From the NCBI GenBank assembly GCA_035524795.1, contig DATKOF010000034.1, forward strand, positions 1 through 64,000: DNA of 64,000 nt, read 5' to 3'. Below the pieces are notes generated by a model that saw nothing but the letters and a program-made list of their open reading frames with translations, was not told where the DNA came from and made no database searches. Source of the DNA: DATKOF01 sp035524795. GTDB lineage: Bacteria > Pseudomonadota > Gammaproteobacteria > Burkholderiales > SG8-41. Below, one piece after another: positions 53,969 to 63,782 of this stretch (positions within the stretch are counted from its first letter, which is position 1; each line of letters starts with the position of its first letter). A program made the translations under genes and the position numbers.

Positions 53969-56518
53969 ATGAACGCCCCGCAGCACACGCCGATGATGCA
54001 GCAATATCTGCGGATCAAGGCCCGGCACCCCGATATGCTGGTGTTCTACCGGATGGGCGATTTCTACGAGCTGTTCTACGGCGACGCCGAGAAAGCAGCG
54101 CGACTGCTCGACATTACGCTGACCACGCGCGGCGCCTCGGCCGGCGCGCCGATCAGGATGGCGGGCGTGCCGTTCCACGCCGTCGAGCAATATCTGGCGA
54201 AACTGGTCAAGCTCGGTGAATCGGTCGCGATCTGCGAGCAGACCGGAGACCCCGCCTCCTCGAAAGGACCGGTCGAGCGGCAGGTCACCCGTATCGTGAC
54301 GCCAGGGACATTAACCGACGCGGCGCTGCTCGAAGACAAGCGCGACAACGTACTGGCGGCCTTGTGCCGGCAGGGTGATGCGATCGGCATCGCGTGGCTG
54401 TCGCTCGCCGCCGGCCGCTTCCGCGCCACCGAAGTCGGCCCGGCCGGTCTCGCCGCCGAACTGGAGCGCCTGCAGCCGGCCGAGATCCTGATCGCGGAAA
54501 ACGAGAGCCTCAGCGTGCCGGCCGCCGCGCTGAAGCGCCTGCCTGCGTGGCAATTCGAAGCAGCGGCTGCGGCGCGCGCGCTGTGCCGTCAGTTTTCGGT
54601 ACATGACCTCGCCGCATTCGGACTCGACAAACTGCCGGCGGCGACGGCCGCCGCCGGCGCGCTGATCGAATACGCGCGCGCCACCCAAGGCAATCAGGTC
54701 GCGCATGTCACTTCACTCGCAGTCGAGAGCGCCGCAGCGTACGTCGCGCTCGATCCGGCGACGCGGCGCAATCTTGAAATCTCGGTGACGATACGCGGCG
54801 AGACGGCGCCGACCCTGCTGTCGTTGCTCGACACCTGCGCGACCGGCATGGGCAGCCGGCTGCTCCATCACACGCTGCATCATCCATTGCGCGACCGCGC
54901 GCGGATCCGGGAACGGCTCGCCGCAGTCGCATCGCTCGTCGACGATCACGCCAACGCCCGCCGCACGCTGCATGAAATGCTGGAAGGCTGCGCCGATGTC
55001 GAGCGCATCGCTGCGCGCATCGCGCTGAAAAACGCGCGGCCGCGCGATCTGGCCGGATTGCGCGACACGCTGACGCAGCTGCCGGCACTGCATGCCGGAC
55101 TCCGGCAGATCGATGCCGCGGAATTGCGGCGCCTAGCGGCCGATCTGCGGCCGCTCGACGACGTCCCGGCATTGCTCGCGCGCGCGATCCGCCCCGAACC
55201 CGCGGCGACGGTGCGCGACGGCGGCGTGATCGCCGACGGTTACGACGGCGAGCTCGACGAACTGCGCGCAATCCACGACAACTGCGGGCAGTTTCTGCTG
55301 GATCTGGAAACGCGTGAACGCGCGCGCACCGGCATCGCCAGTCTCAAGGTCGAATACAACCGCGTTCACGGCTTCTACATCGAGGTCACGCACGCGCAGT
55401 CGGGCAAGGTACCCGACGACTATCGCCGCCGGCAGACGCTGAAAAACGCCGAGCGCTACGTGACGCCGGAGCTGAAGGCGTTCGAGGACAAGGCGCTGTC
55501 GGCGCAGGAGCGCGCGCTGGCGCGCGAGAAGCTGCTTTACGACCAGTTGCTGGAACGACTCGCACCGGATATCCCGGCGCTGCAGCGCGTCGCCGCGGCG
55601 CTCGCCGAAACCGATTTGCTGACGACGTTTGCCGAACGCGCCCAGACGCTCGACTGGCGCGTACCTGAACTGATCGACGAATCCCGGATCCTGATCGAGG
55701 ACGGCCGGCATCCGGTAGTCGAAACGCAGGTCGATCATTTCATCGCCAACGGCGCGCAACTGTCGCCGCAGCGCCGGATGCTGCTGATCACGGGTCCCAA
55801 CATGGGCGGCAAATCGACCTACATGCGACAAATTGCGCTGATCGCACTGCTTGCGCACTGCGGGTCGTTCGTGCCGGCGAAGCGCGCGGTGCTCGGCCCG
55901 ATCGACCAGATCTTCACGCGCATCGGCAGCTCCGACGATCTCGCCGGCGGCCGCTCGACATTCATGGTCGAAATGACGGAAGCCGCCTATATCCTGCATC
56001 ACGCGACGCCGGCCAGTCTGGTGCTGATGGACGAAATCGGGCGCGGCACTTCGACCTTCGACGGCCTCGCGCTGGCATGGGCGATCGCGCAGCAGTTGCT
56101 CGAGACCAACCAAAGCCTGACGCTGTTCGCGACCCACTACCTCGAACTGACGCAGCTCGCGCAGCAGTTCACACAACTGGTCAACGTCCACCTCGATGCG
56201 GTCGAACACCACGATCACATCGTGTTCCTGCACAGCGTCGAGGAAGGGCCGGCCGACCAGAGCTATGGCCTGCAGGTCGCGCAGCTTGCCGGCGTGCCGT
56301 CCGGCGTGATCCGTGCTGCGAGAGAACATCTGCTGGAACTGGAACGACGACGCGCCAACGCCGATGCTGTGCGCCAGCCCGATTTGTTTGGCGCCGCGGA
56401 TACCGCGCCGCAGCCGCATCCGCTGGCGGCGCAGTTGCGCGCGGTAAATCCCGACGCGCTAAGCCCGAAGCAGGCGCTGGAATTGATCTACCGCCTGAAG
56501 CAGTCCCTCGAAAACTGA
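53969..56518 (+). CDS. mutS: DNA mismatch repair protein MutS
   Basis: 849 residues. Mismatch-reading Phe-x-Glu in FYRMGDFYELFY (domain I), connector, core and clamp, ATPase with GPNMGGKSTYMRQ, SDDLAGGRSTFMVEM and DEIGRGTSTFDG, then the C-terminal dimerisation helices. Complete. Follows suhB closely and converges on slyD (13 bp apart). Confidence 0.98.
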   Translation: MNAPQHTPMMQQYLRIKARHPDMLVFYRMGDFYELFYGDAEKAARLLDITLTTRGASAGAPIRMAGVPFHAVEQYLAKLVKLGESVAICEQTGDPASSKGPVERQVTRIVTPGTLTDAALLEDKRDNVLAALCRQGDAIGIAWLSLAAGRFRATEVGPAGLAAELERLQPAEILIAENESLSVPAAALKRLPAWQFEAAAAARALCRQFSVHDLAAFGLDKLPAATAAAGALIEYARATQGNQVAHVTSLAVESAAAYVALDPATRRNLEISVTIRGETAPTLLSLLDTCATGMGSRLLHHTLHHPLRDRARIRERLAAVASLVDDHANARRTLHEMLEGCADVERIAARIALKNARPRDLAGLRDTLTQLPALHAGLRQIDAAELRRLAADLRPLDDVPALLARAIRPEPAATVRDGGVIADGYDGELDELRAIHDNCGQFLLDLETRERARTGIASLKVEYNRVHGFYIEVTHAQSGKVPDDYRRRQTLKNAERYVTPELKAFEDKALSAQERALAREKLLYDQLLERLAPDIPALQRVAAALAETDLLTTFAERAQTLDWRVPELIDESRILIEDGRHPVVETQVDHFIANGAQLSPQRRMLLITGPNMGGKSTYMRQIALIALLAHCGSFVPAKRAVLGPIDQIFTRIGSSDDLAGGRSTFMVEMTEAAYILHHATPASLVLMDEIGRGTSTFDGLALAWAIAQQLLETNQSLTLFATHYLELTQLAQQFTQLVNVHLDAVEHHDHIVFLHSVEEGPADQSYGLQVAQLAGVPSGVIRAAREHLLELERRRANADAVRQPDLFGAADTAPQPHPLAAQLRAVNPDALSPKQALELIYRLKQSLEN

Positions 56519-56531
56519 GCGGGGAAAACGC

Positions 56532-57011
56532 TCAGTGATGATGCCCGTGCGGGCCGTGCACATGCCCGTGCGCGACCTCATCGGCGGTCGCGGAACGCAC
56601 CGCCGCCACGGTGCATTTGAAGCGCAATGCCTTGCCGGCGAGCGGATGGTTGCCGTCGAGCACGACCTTGTCGTCGGCGATATCGGTGACCGTGTAAATC
56701 AGCCCGTCTCGCCCGCCTTCCGGCACGCCGCGGAAACGCATGCCGATTTCGATATCGCCGGGAAGTTTGGACCGCGGTTCGACATATACCAGTTCGGCGT
56801 CGTATTCGCCGAAGGCATCGACTGGTTGCAGATAGACATCGCAGGTATCGCCGGTCTGCTTGCCCTGCAGCGCCTGTTCGATGCGTTCGAATATGCCGTG
56901 ATGCCCGCCGTGCAGGTACTCGATCGGAGCACTGGTCTTTTCGATCAGCGCTCCTTCCGAGTTGAACAATTCGTACTGCAATGCCACTACCGTATCGCGT
57001 TCGATCCGCAT
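56532..57011 (-). CDS. slyD: SlyD-type FKBP peptidyl-prolyl isomerase
   Basis: 159 residues. FKBP with IF (insert-in-flap) domain: LFNSEGALIEKTSAPIEYLHG, DAFGEYDAELV, then GNHPLAGKALRF. The His-rich tail (HGHVHGPHGHHH) binds nickel or other metals, typical of SlyD. Divergent from the next gene. Confidence 0.96.
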   Translation of the reverse strand: MRIERDTVVALQYELFNSEGALIEKTSAPIEYLHGGHHGIFERIEQALQGKQTGDTCDVYLQPVDAFGEYDAELVYVEPRSKLPGDIEIGMRFRGVPEGGRDGLIYTVTDIADDKVVLDGNHPLAGKALRFKCTVAAVRSATADEVAHGHVHGPHGHHH

Positions 57012-57079
57012 TTGCCCCTCTCCGCCCGTCTGCGCCGCCTGGGTTAATATTGGCGGAAATTATATTCCGCATTGCAGCC

Positions 57080-57580
57080 ATGGAAACCGTCCCGCCCGAA
57101 TGCATGCCCGGCGACCGTGCCCTTGACGGGCTGGCGCAATATGATACTGCGCTCGACGAGCTGCTGGCTGCGGCGCAGTACACGGTGCGTATTTTCGAGT
57201 ACGGGATAGGCCGCAACTACAACTCGACTAGGCGCTGGGAACTGCTGCGCCGGTTACTGCTGGCCAGGCGCGCCAACCGGATCCACCTCGTGCTGCACGA
57301 CGCCGGCAACATCGTGCGGGACTGCCCGCGCCTGATCGGACTGCTGCGGCAGTTCAGTCACAACTTGAGCATCCATCGGGTGCTGCCCACCGCGTTGCGG
57401 GTCTGCGATCCCTTCGCAATCGCCGACGATGCGCGTTTCGTGCGCCGCTTCCATCATGAAGACACGCGCGGCGTCGCCAGCATCGGAGACATCGCGAGCA
57501 CCCGGCTGCTGATCAAGCGTTTTGACGAGATTTGGGCGGCTTCGACGCCAGCGGTTTCCGCAACGACGATCGGCCTCTAG
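57080..57580 (+). CDS. DUF7931-like hypothetical protein
   Basis: 166 residues from METVPPECMPGDRALDG at 57080 (open frame upstream enters slyD's leader). Contains ALDELLAAAQYTVRIFEYG and RANRIHLVLHDA, RLIGLLRQFSHNLSIHRV, and FVRRFHHEDTRGVASI. The pattern suggests a PLD-like alpha/beta domain without HKD catalytic motifs; the DUF7931 label is from memory. Confidence 0.7.
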   Translation: METVPPECMPGDRALDGLAQYDTALDELLAAAQYTVRIFEYGIGRNYNSTRRWELLRRLLLARRANRIHLVLHDAGNIVRDCPRLIGLLRQFSHNLSIHRVLPTALRVCDPFAIADDARFVRRFHHEDTRGVASIGDIASTRLLIKRFDEIWAASTPAVSATTIGL

Positions 57581-57699
57581 GTCGCCGCGGATTGCTGGAA
57601 ATGAGGCGAATTCCCCGCTAGAATTTGCAAAGTGGTTGGCTTTCGGTTCGGGCCCGACCGCGTTAGAGTTTCCCCACTACATTTATTAAAGGAAAAACA

Positions 57700-57918
57700 A
57701 TGATTCGCTCGCTTCTCGTTGCTGTCATTGCGGCGCTCGGTCTGGTCGCGTGCGGCGAAAAACCCGCTGAAACTCCTCCGGCGCCGGCCGCTGCTCCGGC
57801 AGCCCCCGCTGCGCCTGCTGCTGCTCCGGCTGAACCTGCTGCACCCGCCGCCGCCCCGGCTGCGCCTGCTGCGGCTCCGGCTGCACCCGCCGCACCTGCT
57901 GCTCCGGACAAGAAATAA
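57700..57918 (+). CDS. Ala/Pro-repeat lipoprotein
   Basis: 72 residues. Signal with lipobox ending LVAC (Cys18), then GEKPAE and a run of PAAPAAAPAEPAAP-type repeats ending PDKK. Probably an envelope-anchored extended linker. AAAGGAAAAAC precedes the ATG, and a clear terminator follows. Repeat-rich DNA produces long shadow frames on both strands. Confidence 0.8.
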   Translation: MIRSLLVAVIAALGLVACGEKPAETPPAPAAAPAAPAAPAAAPAEPAAPAAAPAAPAAAPAAPAAPAAPDKK

Positions 57919-57943
57919 CGGACCATCGTTATTTGCGCAGCAT

Positions 57944-57970
57944 AAAAAGCCGGCCCTGTGCCGGCTTTTT
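57944..57970 (+). terminator. Rho-independent terminator
   Basis: 11-bp stem AAAAAGCCGGC/GCCGGCTTTTT with loop CCTGT and a T5 run; 26 bp after the lipoprotein stop. Symmetric, so it may act in both directions. Confidence 0.9.
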
Positions 57971-58030
57971 ATTGAGCGAAGGCGCCCGGCGCCGGAGTAC
58001 GAAACCACCTGCTTTCTCTGGGAGAATTCG

Positions 58031-58936
58031 ATGTCAACGTTGGATGATTTGAATCATCGCTTCGGAATCACCGGCACCCTGCATTTCGAGGAAGCGGGCG
58101 ACAATTTCATTGCCGCCCGCGTTGCCAACCCGCTGGGCGCCGCAACGATCGCACTGCAGGGCGCCCACGTGATGACTTATCAGCCCCGCGGCCAGCAACC
58201 GCTGATCTGGCTCAGCGAACAGGCCAGATTCGCACCCGGCAAGTCCATTCGCGGCGGCGTACCGGTATGCTGGCCGTGGTTCGGGCCGCACGCGACCGAA
58301 TCCGGATTTCCGGGCCACGGTTTCGCCCGCACCGTACCGTGGCAGTTGCTCGAAACCCGGGCGCTGCCGGACGGCCGCACGCAGCTGGTATTCGAAATCA
58401 TCCACAACGACGTCACGCGCGCACAATGGCTGCACCCGTCGCGCGTACGCAACGTCATCACGGTAGGACAGGAACTCGAGGTAGAACTGGCCACCGTCAA
58501 CACCGGCGCCGCAGTCTTCGAACTGGGGCAGGCGCTGCACACGTATTTCCACGTCGGCGATATTCGCAGCGTCACGCTGCACGGACTCGACGGCTGCGAT
58601 TTCATCGACAAAACCGACGGCGGCGCGCGCAGAAAACAGCAGGGCCCGGTCGTTTTCAACCGGGAAACCGACCGCATCTATCTCGGCACCCACGGCTATT
58701 GCGAAATCCGCGATCCGGCAATGAACCGTTCGATCGTAGTGACCGCGACCGGCAGTCGTTCGACCGTGGTGTGGAATCCATGGACCGAAAAGGCCGCCAA
58801 AATGGGCGATTTCGGCGCGGAAGGACATCTCAACATGGTGTGTGTGGAAACCGCGAACGCCGCCGAAGATGTCGTGACGCTGAGGCCCGGCGAGGAGCAT
58901 GTGCTGGCGGCGCAGTACCGACTGTTGCCGCGCTGA
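58031..58936 (+). CDS. D-hexose-6-phosphate mutarotase
   Basis: 301 residues from MSTLDDLNHRFGI. Aldose-1-epimerase superfamily, YeaD subgroup: GGVPVCWPWFGPH, GFARTVPWQLLE, LGQALHTYFHVGDI (catalytic His), TDRIYLG and VWNPWTEKAAKM with the catalytic Glu near NMVCVETAN. Interconverts anomers of glucose-6-phosphate-type sugars. Follows the terminator; monocistronic. Confidence 0.94.
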   Translation: MSTLDDLNHRFGITGTLHFEEAGDNFIAARVANPLGAATIALQGAHVMTYQPRGQQPLIWLSEQARFAPGKSIRGGVPVCWPWFGPHATESGFPGHGFARTVPWQLLETRALPDGRTQLVFEIIHNDVTRAQWLHPSRVRNVITVGQELEVELATVNTGAAVFELGQALHTYFHVGDIRSVTLHGLDGCDFIDKTDGGARRKQQGPVVFNRETDRIYLGTHGYCEIRDPAMNRSIVVTATGSRSTVVWNPWTEKAAKMGDFGAEGHLNMVCVETANAAEDVVTLRPGEEHVLAAQYRLLPR

Positions 58937-58976
58937 GCCGGCGCCCGCCAGACCGCGGGCCGGAAAACGCCAGGGA

Positions 58977-59744
58977 TCAGCCCACCTGCCGCCAGGCAAA
59001 GCCGTCGTGCTGATCGGCAACGCCGATCCAGTCGCGACTGCAACCCAGGGCCCCTGCCAGCGCATCGACCGCAAGCTCCGGCGTATTGTTGTGCCGGCTC
59101 AGGTGTGCCGCTATCAGATGCTGCAGCCGGCTGCAATCGACACTGGCGACCAGCTGCGCCGCAGCCGCATTGTCGAGATGACCGAACTTGCCGGCAATAC
59201 GCTGCTTGAGTTGCTGCGGATAGGTGCCGTTCCACAACATGTCGAGATCGTGGTTGCATTCGAGCACCAGCGCGTCGAGCCCATTCAGCACCTCGCGCAT
59301 GTGCGCCGTTACCGAGCCGGCGTCGGTCAGCAGTCCGATGCGCGCTGCGCCATCGCCAAACACGAACTGCGCCGGTTCGCGCGCGTCGTGCGGCACGGTG
59401 TACGGCGTGATTTCGATATCGTCGATCGCAAACGGGCTCTGGCAATCGAACAGCCGCACTTCGGCATCGCCGAATTCTCCGGCCGCCGACCGCAGAGTAC
59501 CGCTGGTCAGCCACACCGGCAGACCGAACCGGCGCGCGAGCCGGGCCGCCCCTCCAAGATGATCGTCGTGCTCGTGCGTGACCACGACCGCGTCGAGTTC
59601 CTCCGCCATCACCGCGAACCGCGCCAGCCGCGCGACGGCGTCGGCAATGGAAAAGCCGCAATCAACCAGGATGCGCGTCGCGCCGGCCTCGACCAGCAGA
59701 CCGTTGCCGTCACTGCCGCTGCCGACCGACGCGAAACGCATCAT
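58977..59744 (-). CDS. MBL-fold metallohydrolase (YycJ/WalJ-like)
   Basis: 255 residues from ATG 59744 (MMRFASVGSGSDGNG; the second Met at 59741 is equally likely). Metallo-beta-lactamase motif THEHDDHLGG, VDCGFSIADAV, LLTDAGS, and C-terminal AAHLSRHNNTPELA. Members of this group are putative nucleases or phosphodiesterases. Downstream of bamC (76 bp). Confidence 0.92.
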   Translation of the reverse strand: MMRFASVGSGSDGNGLLVEAGATRILVDCGFSIADAVARLARFAVMAEELDAVVVTHEHDDHLGGAARLARRFGLPVWLTSGTLRSAAGEFGDAEVRLFDCQSPFAIDDIEITPYTVPHDAREPAQFVFGDGAARIGLLTDAGSVTAHMREVLNGLDALVLECNHDLDMLWNGTYPQQLKQRIAGKFGHLDNAAAAQLVASVDCSRLQHLIAAHLSRHNNTPELAVDALAGALGCSRDWIGVADQHDGFAWRQVG

Positions 59745-59820
59745 CGGCGATGGCGGGCTGTCGGGAAAGGAAATGGGAAAAGGTAACGCCCGCTGCTTTT
59801 TCCGACGCCGCCGCAGGGGT

Positions 59821-60402
59821 TCATTTGAGCTGCTCGTAAAGCTTAGCCAGCAGATGGCCGGCGGTCTCGGATTTTTCCACATTGCCGTCCTTGCCCAGTA
59901 CGCTGACCCGGCTTTTCGTCGCGACTTCCTTGACCAGGATCTGGTGCTGCAGATCGGCGTCGGTCTTCTTCTTGCCGAACAACTTCGAGAAGAAACCCGT
60001 TGATTTGTCCTGCGCGTCGGGATCGTCGTAATGCACGCGGTAAATCCCCTTTTCGCGATCGCGGTCTTCAACCGTGATACCGCTGCGGTCGAGCGCAAGG
60101 CCGACCCGCCGCCAGGCGCGGTCGAACGGATCGTTGACCATCAGAACGTCCGTTCCATCGTCGCCCTTGGCCATCGTCGCATAGGGGGCCGCCGGCGCCG
60201 CGCCCGCATTTTGCGCGCCGGGTATCGCGAAGCGGTCGTCGGCCGCCGGTTTGACAAGGTCGGGCGGCACCTCGAGCGGCGGCGTCTGGCCGGCTGATTT
60301 GTAATCAACCTTGTCGCTTTCGATCTTCGGCACGCTGCAACCTGCGGTCAGCGTCGCGATCAGCGACACCGCGGCCGCGAAGCGCAGATATGACAGTTTC
60401 AT
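59821..60402 (-). CDS. bamC: Outer membrane assembly lipoprotein BamC
   Basis: 193 residues. Lipobox TAGC (Cys22), an unstructured N-terminal part (PPLEVPPDL) that contacts BamD in known structures, then one BamC-type domain (NDPFDRAWRRVGLALDRSGI, YRVHYDD). Shorter than E. coli BamC (344), with one folded domain, as is common in betaproteobacteria. Conserved dapA-bamC order. Confidence 0.92.
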   Translation of the reverse strand: MKLSYLRFAAAVSLIATLTAGCSVPKIESDKVDYKSAGQTPPLEVPPDLVKPAADDRFAIPGAQNAGAAPAAPYATMAKGDDGTDVLMVNDPFDRAWRRVGLALDRSGITVEDRDREKGIYRVHYDDPDAQDKSTGFFSKLFGKKKTDADLQHQILVKEVATKSRVSVLGKDGNVEKSETAGHLLAKLYEQLK

Positions 60403-60421
60403 CGATGTTCTCTCCTTAACC

Positions 60422-61318
60422 TCAGTGTGATTTCCGGATGTCGATGCCGGCCTCGCGCAGCGCGGAACGTATGCGCTCGTGGTGGATGTCCGCCAGCGTT
60501 GTCAGCGGCAGACGGATGCCGGCGCCCGCCAGTCCCATTTGCGACAGCGCCCATTTCACCGGGATCGGATTGGCCTCGACGAACAGATCGCGGTGCAGAC
60601 TGAGCAACTGATCGTTGATCCGGCGCGCGCGCGCGACATCGCCGGCCAGCGCCGCCGAGCACATCTGGTGCATCGATGCGGGCGCGACGTTGGCGGTGAC
60701 CGACACCACGCCGCGAGCGCCAAGCAGCATCAGCGCGAGGCCGGTCGCGTCGTCGCCGCTGTAGACGGCGAAATCCGATCGTATCCGCCGCAGCAAATCG
60801 CTGCCGCGGGCGAGATCTCCGGTCGCATCCTTGATCCCGACGACGTTGGAAATTTCAGCCAGCCGCAGCACGGTCTCGTTGTGCAGATCGGCAACCGTGC
60901 GTCCCGGCACGTTGTACAGGATATGCGGGATATCGACGGCTTCGGCGATCGCGCGGAAATGGCGGTACAGTCCTTCCTGCCCTGGCTTGTTGTAGTACGG
61001 CACCACCGACAGGCTGATGTCGGCGCCGATCTGCTTCGCATAGGCGGCGAGCTCGATCGCTTCGCGCGTCGAATTGGCGCCGGTGCCGGCGATCACCGGA
61101 ACGCGGCGGCGCACCTGCTCGACCGCAGTCTTGATCAGCAGATGATGTTCGTCGAAATCGACGGTCGGCGATTCGCCGGTGGTGCCGACCACCGCGATGC
61201 CGTCGCTGCCTTCCGCGATGTGCCACTCGATCAGCCTGCGGAAGGCGTCGAGATCGAGACTGCCGTCTTCGTGCATCGGGGTTATCAGCGCAACCAGACT
61301 GCCGGTCGGGATCGTCAT
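60422..61318 (-). CDS. dapA: 4-hydroxy-tetrahydrodipicolinate synthase
   Basis: 298 residues. Class I aldolase of lysine/DAP synthesis. Schiff-base Lys163 (GIKDATGD), Tyr135 (LYNVPGR), Thr46 (GTTGESPT) and AGTGANST are present. 20 bp upstream of bamC. Confidence 0.97.
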   Translation of the reverse strand: MTIPTGSLVALITPMHEDGSLDLDAFRRLIEWHIAEGSDGIAVVGTTGESPTVDFDEHHLLIKTAVEQVRRRVPVIAGTGANSTREAIELAAYAKQIGADISLSVVPYYNKPGQEGLYRHFRAIAEAVDIPHILYNVPGRTVADLHNETVLRLAEISNVVGIKDATGDLARGSDLLRRIRSDFAVYSGDDATGLALMLLGARGVVSVTANVAPASMHQMCSAALAGDVARARRINDQLLSLHRDLFVEANPIPVKWALSQMGLAGAGIRLPLTTLADIHHERIRSALREAGIDIRKSH

Positions 61319-61440
61319 GATTAAACGTTCTGCAATATGCGCCGAGCGGCGCGATTCAAATGCGTCATTTTACCGGATGGCACGGCAACTCTCGCTCCAA
61401 TTGACCCGCCGCACGCGCCGAAGTTCGACAGCCGCCGGAC

Positions 61441-62856
61441 TCAGACGACGCGGAAATTCTTGAATTGCCACGGATCGGATGTGTCGAGGTCTTCCGGAAA
61501 CGGGTGGTTGCGCCCGGCCAGCGGCGTCCAGTCGGTATAGGCGCCGAACACCTTGCCGAGATAAGGGCGGGCGATTTCGAGCACGCGCCGGAAATCCAGA
61601 TCGTCGGGGTCGATGATTCCCGCGCGCGGATTTTCGATCGCCCACACCACCGCGCCAAGCACGCCGGCGGCGACCTGCAGGCTGGTCGCGTTGTTGAACG
61701 GCGCGAGTTTGCGCGCTTCGTCGATCGACAGTTGCGAGCCGTACCAGTAGGCGCCCTTCGCATGGCCCATCAGCAGCGCGCCCAGCTCGTCGACGCCGGT
61801 GACGATCTGTTCCGTCAGCACGCGCCGCTGCTGCTGCGGCTGCCAGTTGCGGCCGGCCAGCTCGTGTACCGAGAGCACGGTGTCGTCGCACGGATGATAG
61901 GCATAGTGACAGGTCGGGCGGTAGACGACCCGCCCACCCTCGCGCACCGTGAAGTAATCCGAGATCGAGATCGACTCGCCGTGCGTGATCAGGAAACCGT
62001 GATACTGGCCCTCGCCCGGCGTCCACGAGCGCACGCGCACCGAAGCGCCCGGCCGCGTCAGGTAAATCGCCGCGTCACAGCCGAAATCGTGGCGTTTGCC
62101 GTCGGGCGGGAAATGCTTTTCATGCGTGCCCCAGCCAAGCTCGCACGGCTGCGAACCTTCGCCGATAAAACCATCCACCGACCAGGTATTGACGAACTCC
62201 CAGCGCCGTTTGCGCGGCTCGGCAACCTGGGTGTCGCGTTCCGCGCAGTGGATCGCCTTCACGTTGAGCTGCATCGCCAGCCGTGCCCAGCCTGCTTTGT
62301 CCTTCGGCACGTCCACCTTGCCGTGGAGATCGCCGGCGATGTCGAGCAGCGCCTGCTTGACCCAGTGCGAAACCAGACCGGGGTTTGCCCCGTGCGTCGG
62401 AATCATGGTCGGCGCATCCGGATATTTCCTGCGCAGCGCCAGCACCTCTTCGCGCTGACCGTAATTGGAACGGTGCGAAGGCGAAACCGCCGGATCGGTA
62501 TAACCGCCGAGCCACGGTTCGATGCAGGTGTCGAGGTAGAGCGCGCCCTTCTCGCAGCACAGTTCGACGAGGGCGGCGCTCGCGACATCGACGGAAAGAT
62601 TGAGCAGAAAATCGCCGCGCTCCAGCAGCGGGTCGAGCACCGCGCGGTAGTTCTCGCGCGTCAGCGGCTGCACCTTGAAGTCGACGCTGTAGTGTCCGGC
62701 CTCGGCGGCGCCGCGTTCATCGCCGGTGATGATGCGGACACGCTCGTGCGGCATGTCGATATGCCGCAACAGCAGCGGCAGGCAACCCTGCCCGACCGAT
62801 CCGAATCCGACGAAAACCAGTTTTCCTTTATGTTTGACGTATTTTTTTTCGTTCAT
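61441..62856 (-). CDS. hss: Homospermidine synthase
   Basis: 471 residues. NAD-binding GFGSVGQGCLPLLLRH, SVDVASAALVELC, DTCIEPWLGGYTD, HGANPGLVSHWVKQAL and a saccharopine-dehydrogenase-like C-terminus (GQYHGFLITHGES). Makes sym-homospermidine from putrescine. Not in an evident operon; ends 122 bp before dapA start. Confidence 0.94.
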   Translation of the reverse strand: MNEKKYVKHKGKLVFVGFGSVGQGCLPLLLRHIDMPHERVRIITGDERGAAEAGHYSVDFKVQPLTRENYRAVLDPLLERGDFLLNLSVDVASAALVELCCEKGALYLDTCIEPWLGGYTDPAVSPSHRSNYGQREEVLALRRKYPDAPTMIPTHGANPGLVSHWVKQALLDIAGDLHGKVDVPKDKAGWARLAMQLNVKAIHCAERDTQVAEPRKRRWEFVNTWSVDGFIGEGSQPCELGWGTHEKHFPPDGKRHDFGCDAAIYLTRPGASVRVRSWTPGEGQYHGFLITHGESISISDYFTVREGGRVVYRPTCHYAYHPCDDTVLSVHELAGRNWQPQQQRRVLTEQIVTGVDELGALLMGHAKGAYWYGSQLSIDEARKLAPFNNATSLQVAAGVLGAVVWAIENPRAGIIDPDDLDFRRVLEIARPYLGKVFGAYTDWTPLAGRNHPFPEDLDTSDPWQFKNFRVV

Positions 62857-62984
62857 TTACTGCTTCTGCGCCACCGCATTTTTTGCGGGGTGGAGTGTAG
62901 CATTTTCCGTCCGCAGCGTCGTCCCCGCGCGGACGGGATCGCCGGGCAGATCGGCATGCGCGCATGCGGCGGGCGCGCCGGCGC

Positions 62985-63015
62985 AAAAAAATACGCCCGC
63001 ACGAGGCGGGCGTAT
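62985..63015 (-). terminator. Rho-independent terminator of ompW
   Basis: 10-bp stem ATACGCCCGC/GCGGGCGTAT (62991-63000, 63006-63015) with loop ACGAG; A-run 62985-62991 gives U-run on minus. 44 bp past the ompW stop. Confidence 0.88.
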
Positions 63016-63058
63016 CGAAGAACGGGGAGACGACTGGGCGGCGCGCAGGGAGCCGGGA

Positions 63059-63652
63059 TCAGAACTTGCGGCCGATGCCCACGCCGAACACCCACGGGTT
63101 GATGTCGAAGCTGGCGGCAGTGGCGCCGGTCGCCGCCACCTTGACGTCGGTCGAAATCCAGATCTTCTTGACGTCGAGGTTGACGAACCAGTCCTTGTCG
63201 ATGCCGTAGTCGAAGCCGGCCTGCAACGCTCCGCCCCAGCTGTCGTTGTCGACGGTGAGCGTTCCGCCGCCGAGATTGACGTCGTAAAAGCGCGTGTAAT
63301 TGACGCCGGCGCCGACATAGGGACGGAACGTCTCCGCCGGCATGAAATGATATTGCAGCGTCAGGGTCGGCGGCAACAAGGTGACTTTACCAACGTCCGC
63401 GCCGTTGGCGGAAATAGTGTGCCGGTTGGTAGCGAGGATCAACTCGAGCGCGAGATGGTCGGTCGCAAAATAGCTGAAGTCCAGTTCGGGCACCCATTCG
63501 TTCGACGCATCGAGATTGAGCGCGGATGAACTGGTGTCCGGCGCGATATCCAGCGCACGCAGGCGTACCAGCCAATCGCTCGCCGCCGCGAATACCGGCG
63601 CAGTCGCGAACAGCATCGAAGCGATAGCAACAGTCAAGAGTCTCTTTTTCAT
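63059..63652 (-). CDS. ompW: Outer membrane protein OmpW
   Basis: 197 residues. Signal peptide about 1-22 (ASMLFATAPVFAA), eight-stranded barrel: WLVRLRALDIAPD, ELDFSYFATDHLALELI, LPPTLTLQYHF, FRPYVGAGVNYTRF, ending with the aromatic VFGVGIGRKF. OmpW is a small hydrophobic-solute channel, regulated by FNR in E. coli; an FNR box lies 77 bp upstream here. Confidence 0.95.
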   Translation of the reverse strand: MKKRLLTVAIASMLFATAPVFAAASDWLVRLRALDIAPDTSSSALNLDASNEWVPELDFSYFATDHLALELILATNRHTISANGADVGKVTLLPPTLTLQYHFMPAETFRPYVGAGVNYTRFYDVNLGGGTLTVDNDSWGGALQAGFDYGIDKDWFVNLDVKKIWISTDVKVAATGATAASFDINPWVFGVGIGRKF

Positions 63653-63728
63653 TATCGTACCTTTCCTGAATTAATAATTTCTGAAACCAATACCGGAACC
63701 ATTATCAATGAACACTGCGGCAACGCCC

Positions 63729-63742
63729 TTGACTTATATCAA
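63729..63742. promoter_or_regulatory. FNR box upstream of ompW / aat
   Basis: TTGACTTATATCAA fits TTGAY-N4-ATCAA. It lies between the divergent ompW and aat genes, 77 bp from ompW and 41 bp from aat; ompW is the likelier target. Confidence 0.7.
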
Positions 63743-63782
63743 CGAAATTTCCCGCCGCAGCGCGCGGCGCTACAATTCCCGG

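Noticed and set aside
57663..57926. Gly/Ala-rich minus-strand frame
   Set aside because: Antisense of the Ala/Pro-repeat lipoprotein; the plus frame has a lipobox, ribosome binding site and terminator.
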